NCBI GenBank assembly: GCA_021234155.1
Contig: JAJEKV010000824.1
Location: forward strand, 20,317 to 84,316
DNA length: 64,000 nt
Reading direction: 5' to 3'
Source of the DNA: Isoetes taiwanensis
Taxonomy: Eukaryota; Streptophyta; Lycopodiopsida; Isoetales; Isoetaceae
In this document: positions 1-11,894 of the stretch, piece by piece
How positions within the stretch are numbered: the stretch's first letter is position 1
How the letters are laid out: each line of letters opens with the position of its first letter
Program-made: the position numbers and the translations under genes
The notes under the pieces: generated by a model
Databases searched by the model: none
Told to the model about the DNA's origin: nothing
What the model saw: the letters and a program-made list of their open reading frames with translations, nothing else

Positions 1-1635
1 ATTCTAGTTGTAGTCAACTAGGATTGCAACCATGGACTTGGTCATGATAAGTTTGCCATATAACTTTTTTGATCGAGGATAATCAATCTCGAGAAGGGAG
101 GAATTGATATGGTGATGCTCGGGGAATGATTGTGGGAGGATGAGAAAGAGAAATAAAGCTAGATAAATTATCTATGCCAAATTCTTCAACCAAGCATCTA
201 TGTTAAAATAATTCAATGGTTTAAAGTTAGTAAGGATAATTAAAGCTAAAGTTGGCCTTTAATAAATGCAAATCCTTTATTCTAATATAAACCATCGGAC
301 CTTTAAGAAAAGGTCTGCTATCCCCTGCGACCTATATATTGGAGGCAGGATCGACACCTGTTATCCGGACGACCCAATAGGCGATTTAAGCTACAAGAGA
401 TCTGGAGGATCTGACCAACACTTGCGACCAATAAGTAGATAGCTATTGTAGAGATTAGACAATCAATTCCGAAACTATCTTCAACTAAAACAAATCCGAA
501 GACTTGAAGGCCGACATCAAGCTTCAGAAATTCCACCAATTCTAAGAAAACCCTTTCTAAGATCATATTTGTTGAGTACTTTTGTGTAGAGTTGAATAGC
601 AGAGTGTATTAGCCCTTTTGAAAAATTTTCCATATTGATCCAAGCCCTTATTAAAGTTATTCTTCTTTTTAAATTTGTGATATTATGGGGGTGGGTGCTC
701 TAGTGTTCAATTGGTTCCTTAGGCCAGACCTTTGCAAAACTCAGTCTCTCTCTGGATTTGTCTTACTCAAGATAGCCTGGTTGGGTGGTGAGCGTAGCCT
801 TGGAGGCTGGACTTTGTTGTTTGAAATGTCTTTTATTTGCTTACTCTTATTTAGTGATTGTTGTTTTATCATAATTCCTGAGTTCGTATCACATCCCAAC
901 AATCAAGTAAAATGAACTGGAAGAGACACTACTTTGTTGTTTAGAAGAGGCAATTAATGTTTCCTCCACCTGCCTCCCACTAACAATGTTTTGGAGAGGG
1001 TGGGTGGAAGCCTATGGAATTTCCCATAGTACGATCATTTCTTTGCATTACTAACACCAAAAGAAGGGCATAGCATGTTGTAGAAAATTTCCATGCATTA
1101 CAAAAACATGAGAAAACTTCCACATGGCACTTACTATTTGTAGCCATGGAAACCATTCAGATCCCATCCTTATAGCTTGATTCTGCAATTATCCAATACA
1201 TACAGTAAACTGACAGTACAACCAATGAGTGTTAATCTTTCGTTTGTGCTATTCGTAATATCACTATATAAACTGACATAATATATGAACACAACTACTA
1301 GTACAATATTTAATAACATCGATGATACTAATAGTAGGGTCAAAGCTAATCTGAGGGGGGACACTTTTTGTGTCAACACACATGGTGCTTAGGGGTGCTT
1401 TCCTCCGAGCTATTTTCTTTGTATTTTTAAAAAGTATTTTTCTTTTATTTTTTTGATATTTTTCCCTGAAACGCATTCATATTACGCCTTGGAATACAAA
1501 ATTTCAGCTTCATCGGAGTTATAAAAAAAAAAAGATAAAAATAAGTAAAATTTCCCACATTAGGTGCTTAGAGGGTGCTTGGTGGCTAGAAAAATGCCCC
1601 TGACTCCATGCTTTGACCCAAGAACATCCATTACA
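1..1635. other. non-coding region, no gene recognised
   Basis: AT-rich sequence with only short chance reading frames and no recognisable domain. Around 1,382-1,400 and 1,561-1,580 the motif GGTGCTTAGRGGTGCTT occurs twice in the same orientation, about 180 bp apart, so a small degenerate repeat lies here. Nothing else can be supported. Confidence 0.6.
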
Positions 1636-1639
1636 AGAT

Positions 1640-1760
1640 ATACTATGGCGACACAAACATTGACAGAATTTGTGACACTAAAGGTGACTATTATATTTGA
1701 TGCTAATACTACCACCTACAATGTCACTAGTGGGTACTGACACTAATATGTAGCAAAATA
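1640..1760. repeat. dispersed repeat family A, copy 1
   Basis: Shares the string TATTTGATGCTAATA, then ACCTA, then ATGTCACTAGTGGG and ACTGACACTAA with copies near 2,225-2,345 and 13,372-13,560. The unit is built of short internally similar segments (gaca-ct, gatgctaat). No coding capacity or terminal structure is visible; family identity is unknown. Confidence 0.55.
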
Positions 1761-1890
1761 ACAGAGGGCGCCAGGGGGATTTGATATGGATGTAAAAATA
1801 ACAATTCCTAAAACCATAGAACATATATCCCTAAAACAATCGAATAAGTTGTTATAAGAAAAAAACATAGATTCAAGGTAAAAAATAATC

Positions 1891-1970
1891 GCATTAGCTC
1901 ATTGGGTATAATGGTTAAAGTAATCATAGTTAAAATATAGGGTGGTAGAGGTTCGAGCTCCCGTATTTCA
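1891..1970 (+). repeat. tRNA-derived SINE-like head
   Basis: An A-box-like segment (GGGTATAATGGTTAAAG, about 1,904-1,920) is followed 30 bp later by a B-box-like segment (GAGGTTCGAGCTCC, about 1,948-1,961). The spacing and order match an internal RNA polymerase III promoter of a tRNA-derived SINE. The sequence between them does not fold into a convincing full tRNA, so this is called a SINE relic rather than a tRNA gene. Confidence 0.5.
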
Positions 1971-2094
1971 TATTCTAAAATCTTAGGCAAATTCGTATAG
2001 AGGTTCGATATTCCCTCAAAACCTTAGATGAAATCGTATTTTATATTTCAAAATCATAGACGCCTCCAATCATAAATGACTATAAGCGAAACGA

Positions 2095-2200
2095 GAGGTG
2101 CCCAAGGGCCCCAACATACGATCGGGATCATAGGATCGACGAATCCGGAGGTGCCCAAGGGCCCCAACATACGATCTGGATCATAGGATCGACGAATCCG
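2095..2200. repeat. 53-bp tandem duplication
   Basis: Two adjacent near-identical copies (2,095-2,147 and 2,148-2,200) begin GAGGTGCCCAAGGGCCCCAA and end GACGAATCCG. They differ at one visible position (CGGG versus CTGG). Recent local duplication; no function is evident. Confidence 0.85.
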
Positions 2201-2224
2201 ACGACTGGTAATCTAGGGTGCACC

Positions 2225-2345
2225 TTGTTTAGAATATGTAGCAACTCCTGACATGATGTTATATGTGTAACAACTCCTGATACTATATTTGATGCTAATA
2301 ACAACACCTATAACATCATTAGTGTGCACTAACATTAATACTAAT
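2225..2345. repeat. dispersed repeat family A, copy 2
   Basis: Contains TATTTGATGCTAATAACAA and CACTAGTG/CATTAGTG-type segments also present near 1,640 and 13,372. It includes the internal motif GTAACAACTCCTGATACT, matching GTAACAACTACTGACACT in the 13.4-kb copy. Confidence 0.55.
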
Positions 2346-3589
2346 TTCATACTAGTTATGGTGCGTTCTTAGAAAGCTTTAGTAAATATGGATTTTGGTT
2401 GTTATTTTTGTTTAGGGATCGAAGTTGTTCTCGAAGTTGTGGCTTTTTGGACTTAGGTGTAATGGTATAGAAACATATTTGCCTATCAAAATTGAGGATA
2501 GTTGTGATAGTGTGGTATTACCTAATGTTGTGGAGAAAGAGCTCAATACATTTTTGATTTAAGCTCAAACTATTGTTTAGTATGAACCACTCAACAATTT
2601 AACAACCACCTGTTATGTTGAGGGTGAATGGATAATGAAATATTTTAAGTATAATGTTCATGTGTGCACCGGACTTTTGTGTGTAGTTGTCTATATTTAA
2701 TCCGGTGATTTTTATGCAACAATTCGATATGGGCATGTGAGTTCTTTGACACAATGCCAAATGAAATATCACCAATTTTCTTTCTATGTAATTCAATTGG
2801 ATCCATAAATATAAAGTAGCAAGACAAATAACATTTTATGAATACAAACTTTATTTGTTATTTTATGGCGAGAGATTATGTGTTTCTATGTAATTTAATT
2901 GGGTCCAAGAATGCAAGCGCTATAGGAAGTTGGTGGAGTGAGATATAAGAGTGCGAAAGATTTGAAGAGGGGGTAGATGTATGGCAAATTCTTTGTTTGG
3001 GCACAACGTGAATGAAGCTTGAATTTTCGAAGTTATCTCCATGGTGTATAGGAGTATGCACTATTGTATTCATTTTGTAGAAAATATTATTGTTTTTTGA
3101 AACGCAATGTCTACTGACTGCTTCGGTTTTTTATGTGATTAGTGTTTAGAATACATAACATGTCGAATCAAAAATTGATCACAACAAAATAAATAAGTTG
3201 TACAATTGCAGTACTTATAACAATAGAAGTCTGCTCTTTTGAATATCTGCAGAGTTATTTGGGATCACCCATTAGTAAAGAAAGAAAAAGCACCCATCTT
3301 GATCATCTTTGTCATGGGGCCACGATTTATTTTCTTGATAATTCCTAAAGTGAATAGATCTCATAATCAGGTTATTGTGGCCCAAAATACACATTTTTCT
3401 TTGCATGCCATGCATCATACATCTTTCTGTGCACGTTCCAATGTCATCAACTCTATTTGACCAACCTGCAAAATAAATATTGCAGCTACAGCATGCACAC
3501 TTTCTAGCGTCATAACCACCAACTGTTCTGGGTCAATCTGAAAGTAGATATTAAATGATAAAATAATCCAAAATCAAGAGATTCTGATG
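2346..3589. other. non-coding region, no gene recognised
   Basis: No reading frame shows a recognisable protein family, and no RNA gene or clear repeat boundary is seen. AT-rich intergenic sequence. Confidence 0.5.
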
Positions 3590-5069
3590 CAGGGAACGTG
3601 AAAGCCGATAACGGGCCGGCGATGGCGGCCAGGTTCTTGGCCGATTCATAGGAAACGGCCATGGCCGTCTCTGGTGCTTGGTGAGTTGTTTCTTTCAGGC
3701 AAGATGCTGGAAGGCCATCAAGGTTTCAAGGCGAGAGAACATGGTCGAAGTTTTTATGTACCGGTTTTCCATTCTTTCGCTACTAATCAGGAAAGTCTCC
3801 TTCCTTATCTTTCAGCTTCTAAATCCAGGGGCTTCTGTGTTGCTTGGCAAGGACGGCATACCTGGTTTGCTGCTACATATCTCTGCATCTTCCACAAGGT
3901 TTCCGGTCAGGGGAGCTGTGCCTCAGGTTAGTGGTCAAGTCTATGGGGAGAAGCTCTATTTAAGATATGTCTTTTCTTGGTTACTTCTAGTATATCGGCT
4001 GGGAGAAGGGATACAGGTTTTAGGAAAAAAAATGCAAGCAGAGCTGTAGTATTCACCGCCTGAGGAAGAAGGAGAGCACTGCTTAGTACAGAAACCTTTG
4101 CCAGAACATTTTTCGGAAGGGATCTTTAAGGCTGGACAAAAGGCAGGCTGGAAAGAATTGATGCTCTCCTGTAGTACTACAGTAAGGAAGAAGAAGACGA
4201 TGCTTTCATTACTAGTACTAGGCTGTAAACTTTCTTTGAGCAGATGCCAGGAGTTGGCAAGAATAAGATATATTGAGTGGAGCAACTCCTCATAATCTGT
4301 CTGCAATTATTTAGAAGATTTTGTGGTAGTTTGCTTAACATGTAGCAGGGCCTGCGCTCCCCTTTCCCAGCAACGGGTGGCTTGTGTACTGGCAGTCAGG
4401 ATGTACGGGGCAGATTGGGAGCCATGGGCTTCTAATGGGCGGGAGACCCTAGAAATGTCTCATTCTTTGTTTTGCAGGAAGACAAGGCCTGCATAGCTAG
4501 ATGCAGATGGGCTTGGCATGGTTCAGGATTCTAGCGGTGGTGCCCCTGCTGGTCCACTTAGTGAGAAGAAGGTTGAGTGTTGCACACATTGGGGCACTCC
4601 CTATAGTACTGCTACAGCATCTGGCCTGATCATCACTATATTCGGGAGGAGCGTACAGAGGATCCCAAATTCTTGCTTAGTGGCAGATCAGTGCACTTGG
4701 CTGCTCTGTTCTTCTATGGCTCTCTAACTCAAGTCTGGTTTCTTCTGTTTATCTTAGGGCCAACTTTTTTGAAGCTATGATGCAATTGGGGCATAGAGAA
4801 AGACAAGAGCTGTGCTCCCATAGTATCTGTCTGGAGAAGAGGCCGGGTAGCTCTTGTCCAGTAGTTGGCCCTTGTTGCATCACTAGGGTCTAGAAACTTA
4901 GTCCTCCTCTCCTGTAGTATCCCATGGAGAAGAAGTTGAGAGGGGTTCTAAGAGTACTAGGCTCAGAGTATGGACTTCTATTCATGGATCGGAGAAGTGG
5001 TAGCAGTTCCATACTCAACTGTATGTACATAAATGTTTTATCATTCGAATAAATACAGATTCTTGCCTT

Positions 5070-5103
<34 letters not shown>
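3590..5103 (+). mobile_element. poly(A)-tailed retroposon or LINE 3' end
   Basis: The block is more GC-rich than its surroundings and ends in 33 consecutive A residues (5,071-5,103), preceded 17 bp upstream by AATAAA (5,048-5,053). That is the signature of a polyadenylated transcript inserted by LINE machinery. Frames within it (for example the overlapping ones at 3,674-4,049) show no recognisable domain, so it may be a 3' UTR, a non-coding transcript or a 5'-truncated LINE tail. Target-site duplications were not identified. The 5' limit is set only by the change in composition. Confidence 0.5.
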
Positions 5104-5106
<3 letters not shown>

Positions 5107-5830
5107 AAATTAACTCAAAAAGCAAGTTTGATCGTGTATTGGGAAAAATGCATCAAGGATATTGTTTCAAGTAGAAGATATTGGTTTTAACAATATCTCG
5201 CGGAGTCAGCTTTGAAATGATCCTGCTCTTTACATGGCAGTGGGGACATGACAAAGATTTTTTATAACATTGAGAGCTATTCCAAATGGTGTACAAATGA
5301 GCCCAAATGCAATAGTCCTTATAATGCTATAAGGAAAGAGCTCATTATTGTATAGTGCCATCTTTGTCTCAGCCATGTATCATGCTTGCTAGATTTACTC
5401 CAACAATCTCTCGAATGAATGTTTGTAGGCTTTGCAGAATCCATTTATAAGCGAACTGTAAGTGACAATATCTGGTACGCAGCAGTAATGTTGATCCACT
5501 TCCTGGGTCTCCAATTCATGTTTCAGCTACAATATATCTGCAATCAGCCCATGCATGATCTGTCAAGGTAACAACTCATAATTTACATTATCTATGCAAT
5601 AAGCATTGTGCATACGCAGACTGCATCTGCACAACCATTATGGGCCCATGCATTGAACCATGAAGATGAGAAAGAAGAAAATAGGCTCTGTCATTCAAGA
5701 TCATACAAAAAATTGAAAAGAGCCTCCCAATCCAGCAGCAAGTGTAAAAAAAAATACCAAGCCCATGTCAAATATATGAGGTCTATATCTTAACATCTAG
5801 ATTTATAGGATTAGGCACAACTTGAGTTTT
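5104..5830. other. non-coding region, no gene recognised
   Basis: Sequence between the poly(A) retroposon and the LINE tail. No domain, RNA gene or repeat was recognised. Confidence 0.45.
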
Positions 5831-5831
5831 G

Positions 5832-5880
5832 GAGAATGAGAATGAGAATGAGAATGATTTTTTATCGTCCACTGAGGCCA
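5832..5880 (-). repeat. LINE 3' end with (GAGAAT)n tail
   Basis: Four GAGAAT units (about 5,832-5,856 on the plus strand) directly adjoin TTTATCGTCCACTGAGGCCA. The second LINE ends with TTTTAACGTCCGCGGAGGCCA next to a (GGAA)n tract. The shared stretch therefore marks the element 3' terminus, and the microsatellite is the tail in place of poly(A). Confidence 0.7.
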
Positions 5881-6060
5881 ATCGGCCTATGGGACCCAGA
5901 AGGAGCGCAGCAAACTTATTACTGCCCGGGTTAAAAAACCCCTGCCCCGAAGGGTTTTCGAGGGAAAAACCGTGGCAGTAATAAGAATGTTGTCAAACTG
6001 TACAAGTATACATCAATGTATATATACATGTCAAGTGTGTGCCCGAGGACATAGCTGATC

Positions 6061-6390
6061 TCACATGTCCATAACCTCCTGAAGGTATGATCCCAGCACC
6101 CGTACGGATGTTGTGCTCAATGTCACATGTAATGGCTGGCCAGGCCTGACCAACTCAGCATAGCGCGTCCGAATTTGATCATATGCTGGGCAACTTTGAA
6201 GGGTATGAGATTCATCCTCAATGACTCCCATTTGCAAAGATTGATGTGAGCCTGCCCTAGCGTGGCTCACCAATCCATCTGCCCGCCTCAATTCGAAGAT
6301 GATGTGCCCCTCATGCGAATGGAGGCAATGAGTCTGCGCCTTTTCATGGGCAAGTGGGTACGCAGTAGCATTGCGGGCCTCGTCCAATGT
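6061..6390 (-). pseudogene. LINE C-terminal Cys/His-type segment (fragment)
   Basis: The minus-strand frame contains the motif EDESHTLQSCPAYDQIR, which matches the conserved segment after the reverse transcriptase of many plant and animal LINEs (acidic, H, then C-P-x-Y-D). The same position in the second LINE reads EDEHHALQECPIY. In LINE proteins this terminal segment is thought to bind nucleic acid. No start codon of its own is expected; it is the tail of a broken ORF2. Confidence 0.65.
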
Positions 6391-6859
6391 GGGATTTATG
6401 TGGTGGCCGATAGTGTCTTTGTCTTGACATGTTCAAGGGCATTGGCATCCCAAAGCTTGCTGAGGAAGCAAGCGTCAAGATATTGCCTCAAGCTATGACG
6501 ATCGCCTCTGTTTGCATATGTATGCACTGTGCTCTGCACATTCCATCTAGCCAACCATTGAGCTCTCTTTTCCCTCCAAAGGGCCTTGAGGCTTGCGGCC
6601 CCATTGCCATGATATAAGCTAGTTTAGGGAGACGAGCATCGCCCATATTGACCACCTTCCGAAAATAGACAATGTGGCGATCAAGGGCACGCCCTCTCAA
6701 GAGGCAAGAATCTGTCTTAAAGTAGAATTTGATATGGACCGTGGACTTCACCCCTAGTGCTCGCATTACTAAGATGGCTTTCGGACATACCCAAGTCATT
6801 CGGTAGCAAGTGATACTCTTTTGGGCCCCATACTTCCACCCCATATAAAAGGACAGGCT

Positions 6860-7860
6860 CTACTAAGACCTTGACAGGTGGGATCGATGGGCCCAATCAT
6901 ACAACTCCGCTCTATGACTATTGTTTTGCATTGCATATAGTGCCTTCCAACTACCGTCACTTTCGTGTATGGATGTGTCGGTGCATAGTAGAAGGAAACT
7001 CCACTCCCAAATACTTGTATGTGGATGCAACTTCCACATTCCGGCCTTGGTGGCGGAAGGAGGGGACCCTCGGTGACGTGAAGATGATATGAAAACCACC
7101 TTAGTCTTGGCGGATTGACGGCATATATCACGCTTGGCATAGAATGTGTCGGGGCATCGAGATGTCGTTGCATGTCCTGCCGGTGTGTAAGCTAGGAGGT
7201 CCACATCATCGCATATATGAACCGGTCCCGATGATCCGATAGAGAATGTGAACTCCATCGCCCCCATTATCGCAAGCCGACTCTCCAATTGATCAATGTA
7301 AAGCCCAAACAATGTTGGGTGGGGAGAGAGGGCATCCCCATTTAACCCCAGATACTACTATCAAATGGTTGGCTTGTCCACGAAACCGACCCGAGCATCT
7401 TTCATATAGCTCAGCCTGCTCGCATTACGCAAATCTACGGGAACCCCTACCATTGGTAGTCTTGCCCATAGTTTTTCCCGAGGCACGGTGTCAAACGCCG
7501 CAAAAATCCACAAAGCAACAATATAGATCCCGACGGCGGTTCCCGCGCTATCTTCAATCGAGTTTGCAACGTGAAGATGTGGTCAATGGTTGAGTGCTTG
7601 GGTCTGAATCTGCATGGGTGAGGGGCCGCACCTCTGGCCGCCCGCTTCACCGTCTGGCTTGGCCGCTCGAGAATCCCAAAAAGCGGTTTTGCAAACACCG
7701 AACTGACCATGATTGTTCGGTAATTGGCTGGGCAGTGTGGGTCACCTGCCTTATAGATGGGAACAACTCTGCTATTGGTCCACTGCAATGGAAGCCTTCT
7801 GTAATGCCTTGTTGAACAAAGGCGGTAAAGATCAGTATTATGGACGGCCACGCCCACTTA
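6860..7860 (-). pseudogene. LINE reverse transcriptase (fragmented)
   Basis: Reverse transcriptase blocks appear in order on the minus strand: WTNSRVVPIYKAGD, then P-ANYRTI, then GF/CRFRPKHSTIDHIFTLQ. A catalytic block near 7.2 kb reads HICDDVDLLAY where functional enzymes have Y-x-D-D. The first Tyr of that box is not preserved in the readable frame, and several frameshifts separate the blocks (frames at 7,447-7,857 and 6,863-7,312). The enzyme normally copies LINE RNA at the nicked target; this copy is a relic. Confidence 0.75.
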
Positions 7861-8434
7861 AGCAATTCCCCGTGATACCATCCAAGTCGGGGCTTTCCCA
7901 TTGGCAAGACGGTGTAAGCCTTGTTCCACGTCCGAATCTGTGATTTCCAAAGATGGGCCTTCTTGCAAGGGTAATCTTTGCATGTGCACCCCGAGGGTCA
8001 TATAAGTCATTTTGTTGCAAGCCTCCACCGCTTTCGGGAGTGATATTCCCCGTGGTTTTGTAATGGCTTTCTAAGAACCCTTCGCGAGAAGGTCACGGGA
8101 CGCGTTCGGGAGGTAAAACATTTCCCTTTGATGCCGCAATGTACGGCTTTCTTAGCTTTAAGGAAGATCGCGATCTTGTCGGACGCATGTGGGCAAAAGC
8201 GTGGTCGTGACTTGGCATGGAGCCAGCGTTTGTGTTCCTTGCACTCTGCATCAAACCATTGATTACGTGGGAAGGTTGTGTTCTTGGAGGTCCGCGGTGG
8301 CGCTTATCCCAAAGCACCTCTCTGCCGCAGTCCTAAGCACATCAGTCAGCCGGCCTGTCTGTTGCTCTAGTGTAGGATATTGCAAAATTTCTGCGGGGTC
8401 ATCTATAAGCATCCGGGCATAAGCCCCCGCATGT

Positions 8435-9323
8435 TCATAATCCAATCGCTTGGTGAGGCATGTGAGGAGTTGTTGCACGGGGGGTTCGCACAACCTGCCA
8501 AGCCAACTTCAAGTAAAGTGGTAAGTGGTCTGAGTCGATCTCTTCATCCCGATTAGTTGTTCCCACCTGAAAGTGCTTGATGACATGTATATCCTGCTCA
8601 GGCACCAACACATAGTCCACCACACTAGATCCGCCCCACGGTTTTCCGCCTACAAGTGCTCTTGCGGGTGGAAGGCCATTGTGCTAGTCCATTGCAGTTA
8701 CCGGGTCAAAAGATCTTTGCAGAGCAAAAGCAAAAGCCGTCGACCATAGCGGCGTGACTTGATTGTCATCGATGTCCGTGGCCAAGCTCCTTCTGCGGGA
8801 TGCAAGCGCAATATATCATCGATCAAGGGATCAAATCTCATGGGTTGTTCTACCCCGCGGCGCATTGAAGTCTCCAAGGAGTATGACACGCCTAAGCGCT
8901 ATATCTTTGGCCGTATGTCATCATATAGATCGACATAGGGGTCCAGCCTATCCACATCCAAAGTGGGTGTGATAGAAGTTGCTTTACGCATGTGGAAAGT
9001 AGCGGGCTGCCACAAAGAGGGGTGCGCTCTTTTGCAATTTTGCACACGCGCACCCACAGTACCCGGTTGTGCTTATGCGTCTTGAACAAGGAGATTGACG
9101 TGCCAAGGTTGTTCGGTAGTAGCGGGCAACCCCCCATGCCCCCAGCTTTCTGTGCAATCATTGAAGATTGAGTAGTCTTGGTATCCCGCAAGTCGGGTAT
9201 CCGTGTGTCCCTCGCATGCTCCCATGTTTCCATGAGGAAGATGAGATCCATGTCTGCGGCAATCGAAGTTGAGACTATCTCCCTTCGCCATACGGGAAGC
9301 CCCGACAATTCCGGTGAGACCAT
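8435..9323 (-). pseudogene. LINE AP endonuclease (fragmented)
   Basis: The frame at 8,892-9,323 contains ADMDLIFLMETWEH, the N-terminal block that carries the metal-binding Glu of exonuclease-endonuclease-phosphatase enzymes. A frame ending near 8,890 shows the G-D-F-N-A-P region in an altered frame, and the frame at 8,435-8,623 contains SDHLPLYLKLAW, the S-D-H active-site motif. The order fits an APE-type target-nicking nuclease at the start of LINE ORF2. It is broken into at least three frames. Confidence 0.72.
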
Positions 9324-9432
9324 GCGCGAGACACAATTCCTATTTGTTTGGCAGGAAGGGGCGCAGGTGGGGATTCATGGCGACAAATGTAGGGGGTGGC
9401 GGCGGAAGCGTAAACGAGATGTGCGAAAGCGT

Positions 9433-9545
9433 AAGGTGAGGCAACTTGAGCAGCCCGAGATGTGCGAGCAATGGAAGGTGAGGCAACTTGAGCAGCCTGA
9501 GATGTGCGAAAGCAAATGTAAGGTGAGGCAACTTGAGTATGCGGC
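9433..9545. repeat. 45-bp class minisatellite inside LINE
   Basis: GTGAGGCAACTTGAGCAGCC with GAGATGTGCGA and an AAG spacer recurs about three times in tandem, with slightly variable unit length. It lies between the ORF1-like and endonuclease parts of the LINE, a likely linker or 5' ORF2 region. Confidence 0.75.
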
Positions 9546-10019
9546 GGCTGTAGCAGGCGGCGCTGGCTCGCCCGAGGATGCTGGAGGGTTAGCAAGATTC
9601 ATAGCAAAGATTCGGCGGCTGAAAAATTTGCATCTTGCCCCGAATCAGATCCCGCAGCCTCCTCCCCTGCTGCGAATGCTTTTTAACTTTGGCCAACTTC
9701 GTGCTGCGGTCTTCTTGTTGGGCGGGTGGGGTCTCGGTCAACATCTGAGGCAGTTCCCTTTATTTTGCCTACCCTGGCCTTGAGGATGGTACGCTTTCAC
9801 TTGCGCATCTCGTCGTGTGAGCGTGACCACCGTGGGCGATGCGGGTCTTTGGGCGCCATGGCATCTCGCCCTAATAATGTTTACCGGCATGGGGAATGTC
9901 ATTCGAGCAAGAATCAACATTTGGAGCCGGTTAATGAGGTCCTCCCGCCTCTTGTCGGGGCCACATTACCACCACATTGTGGCTTCCCGTCTCGGCTCTT
10001 GGAGCTCTCATTTGTTGGG

Positions 10020-10695
10020 TCAATCCTGCCCGGCACAGACAACAGAGTTGTTCTTTGTCGGCGGGGCATAGGTTGTGGGCCTACGTTGGGGGCGGGGTGG
10101 CATGGGCGGCTTGGGGGCAGTAGTAGATGGCCCCGGCTGACACCTTGCGGACTCTTGGGGCGGGTGGACTGCCGTGGCGGTATAATGGTCTCTCCTTCCT
10201 CGGGCAGGGAGCTTAGCTCTATTTGAAATTGTTCTTTGCCTTGTCAATTCACGCGATGCACCATTGCAATTGCTCATGGCGTCTGCATTGAGGCCCTTGC
10301 CTTGTTCAGCAATGGCTGTTCTCGGCCTCTGCATCTTTCGATCTTGGGCATGGAGCTATGCTCCGATTTCGCTTGACGAGAGTCGGCATAGGGTTCTTTG
10401 CGAGATGAGGCCACTTCTTGTGTCTCGACCCTACTTTGAAGGGCTCTCAATTGTGGTAGCTCTCTTCAAAAGCGACACGGACTTTTCAGCATCCGCGATA
10501 GCGGCCTCCTCGACCTCTCGATCGGGCGGGGAGATGGTTACCATTGTCTCTGCTCAACACGTTGCTTGTCCTGTGTCATGGTTTCCATGGCGGTGTACAA
10601 GGAATCTATGCGGGCCTGCATGTCAGCAAAACTCTTCTTATTCTTCTGCCTTTCAGAGTGCACTAGGCGAAGGCCATCTTCCAGGTGCTGTATAA
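10020..10695 (-). pseudogene. LINE ORF1-like coiled-coil region (fragment)
   Basis: The minus strand near 10.55-10.69 kb translates to a highly charged heptad-like segment (for example RLVHSERQKNKKSFADMQ followed by RIDSLYTAMETM). This is typical of the coiled coil of LINE ORF1 RNA-binding proteins. Downstream frames are Pro/Arg-rich (10,020-10,334). Position upstream of the endonuclease supports ORF1. No RNA-recognition or zinc-knuckle motif could be confirmed, and the frame is interrupted. Confidence 0.45.
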
Positions 10696-11683
10696 ATACA
10701 GAATGGAATCAAAGCTTATCAGTAAAAATAGATAGATAGATATCTATCTGTAAAGAGAAAGATGGAATTTAATTGCAATAGACTATGTAGCGAATATAGA
10801 TGCATCAAACTGCAATTTTGTGCTAAAGAGAAAACCACTTGGAGTTTTTTTACCTCAAACATGCATGATAAAAGAAAGGAACTTTCAAATGCACACATTT
10901 ATTAGCCTTCAATTCTATTCTATTCTATTCTATTAAAAAATGGAAAAGGAGATTTAACAATAAGCTCCATAATTACCTGATTGTTCTGATGCTTATAAAC
11001 TTCAAGAAAGAAGGGCGTTGCAATATGAGTTGATTGGTATGGGAAGCTCCAACAATAGACTTGCAAGCATGTGGAAATGCTTCAAAGATGAACATCATCA
11101 TTTTTTGAAGGTCCAAAAATCATTTATAACCTAGACATCATCCTGTCACAAAACGAATAAAAAGCATGTACCTATAAGAAAGTGGTGGCCTGGCAAAAGC
11201 ACCAGAATTCGTCATTAAACTTTCTTGAATAGATAAGGTGTTGGGGCCACCTTAGATGTAATGACTATGGCTAGGAACATACATTCATCAACCTTTCTGG
11301 CATCATGTTCAAGATTGCAAGACAGCCAGGGCAGAAGGAGCAAGAGAGGGGTCAGTAATTTTAGCAGAGAGGGATTTTGTTGAAGGGAAGCTAGCAGGCC
11401 CTAGAATAAAGGTCTTTCTTTCAACCAGCCCTCATTATAGGGGTTCGAAACCAATAACTCTCATGTGAAAGAGAGCTTCACATGTAAAGATGTAGTGTCT
11501 AAAAAACAATTGTTGTTCTCCTTGTACATTCATGTTTCCTTCTAGAGCTCCCATTATGCAGACTTCTAGAAAGTAGTAGCACTAACCAAGGATATACTAT
11601 AAGTGCATAGCTCTGCTAAGACAGAAATTTCAATGTAAAGCATTCTCAACCACTGCCACTATAAATGCCTGATGTACCAATAA

Positions 11684-11894
11684 ATGCCTGATGTACCAGG
11701 CAGACACAATAAAGCTATCAGAAGTAGCCAATAAAGCTAATAAGAAATGTGCAATATGTTAATCTATTCTGTATACAACAAACATGTGTGTTTGTATGCC
11801 TGATATACCAGGTGGACACAATAAAGCTATCAAAAATAGCCAATAAAGCTAATAAGAAATGTGCAATGTGTTAATCTATTCTGTATACAACAAA
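11684..11894. repeat. 112-bp tandem duplication
   Basis: Two copies begin ATGCCTGAT-TACCAGG and include CACAATAAAGCTATCA, AAGCTAATAAGAAATGTGCA and TCTATTCTGTATACAACAAA. A third partial start (TAAATGCCTGATGTACCA) sits just upstream. No coding potential. Confidence 0.85.

Larger units (their letters stand above)
5832..10695 (-). mobile_element. LINE-1 copy: decayed APE-type non-LTR retrotransposon
   Basis: Read on the minus strand, the order is a coiled-coil ORF1-like region (about 10.69-10.02 kb), AP endonuclease (9.32-8.43 kb), reverse transcriptase (about 7.86-6.86 kb), a C-terminal Cys/His-type segment (6.39-6.06 kb) and a simple-repeat tail. This order is that of APE-type LINEs. Every domain is broken by frameshifts and stops, so the copy cannot be active. 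A related copy lies at 13.9-16.9 kb in the same orientation, with a matching 3' end. The clade cannot be assigned by eye. Confidence 0.8.

Noticed and set aside
685-915. 76-aa frame followed by CACATCCCAACAATCAAG as an LTR/primer-binding-site remnant
   Set aside because: No match long enough to a tRNA primer site, no paired LTR and no gag/pol sequence nearby.
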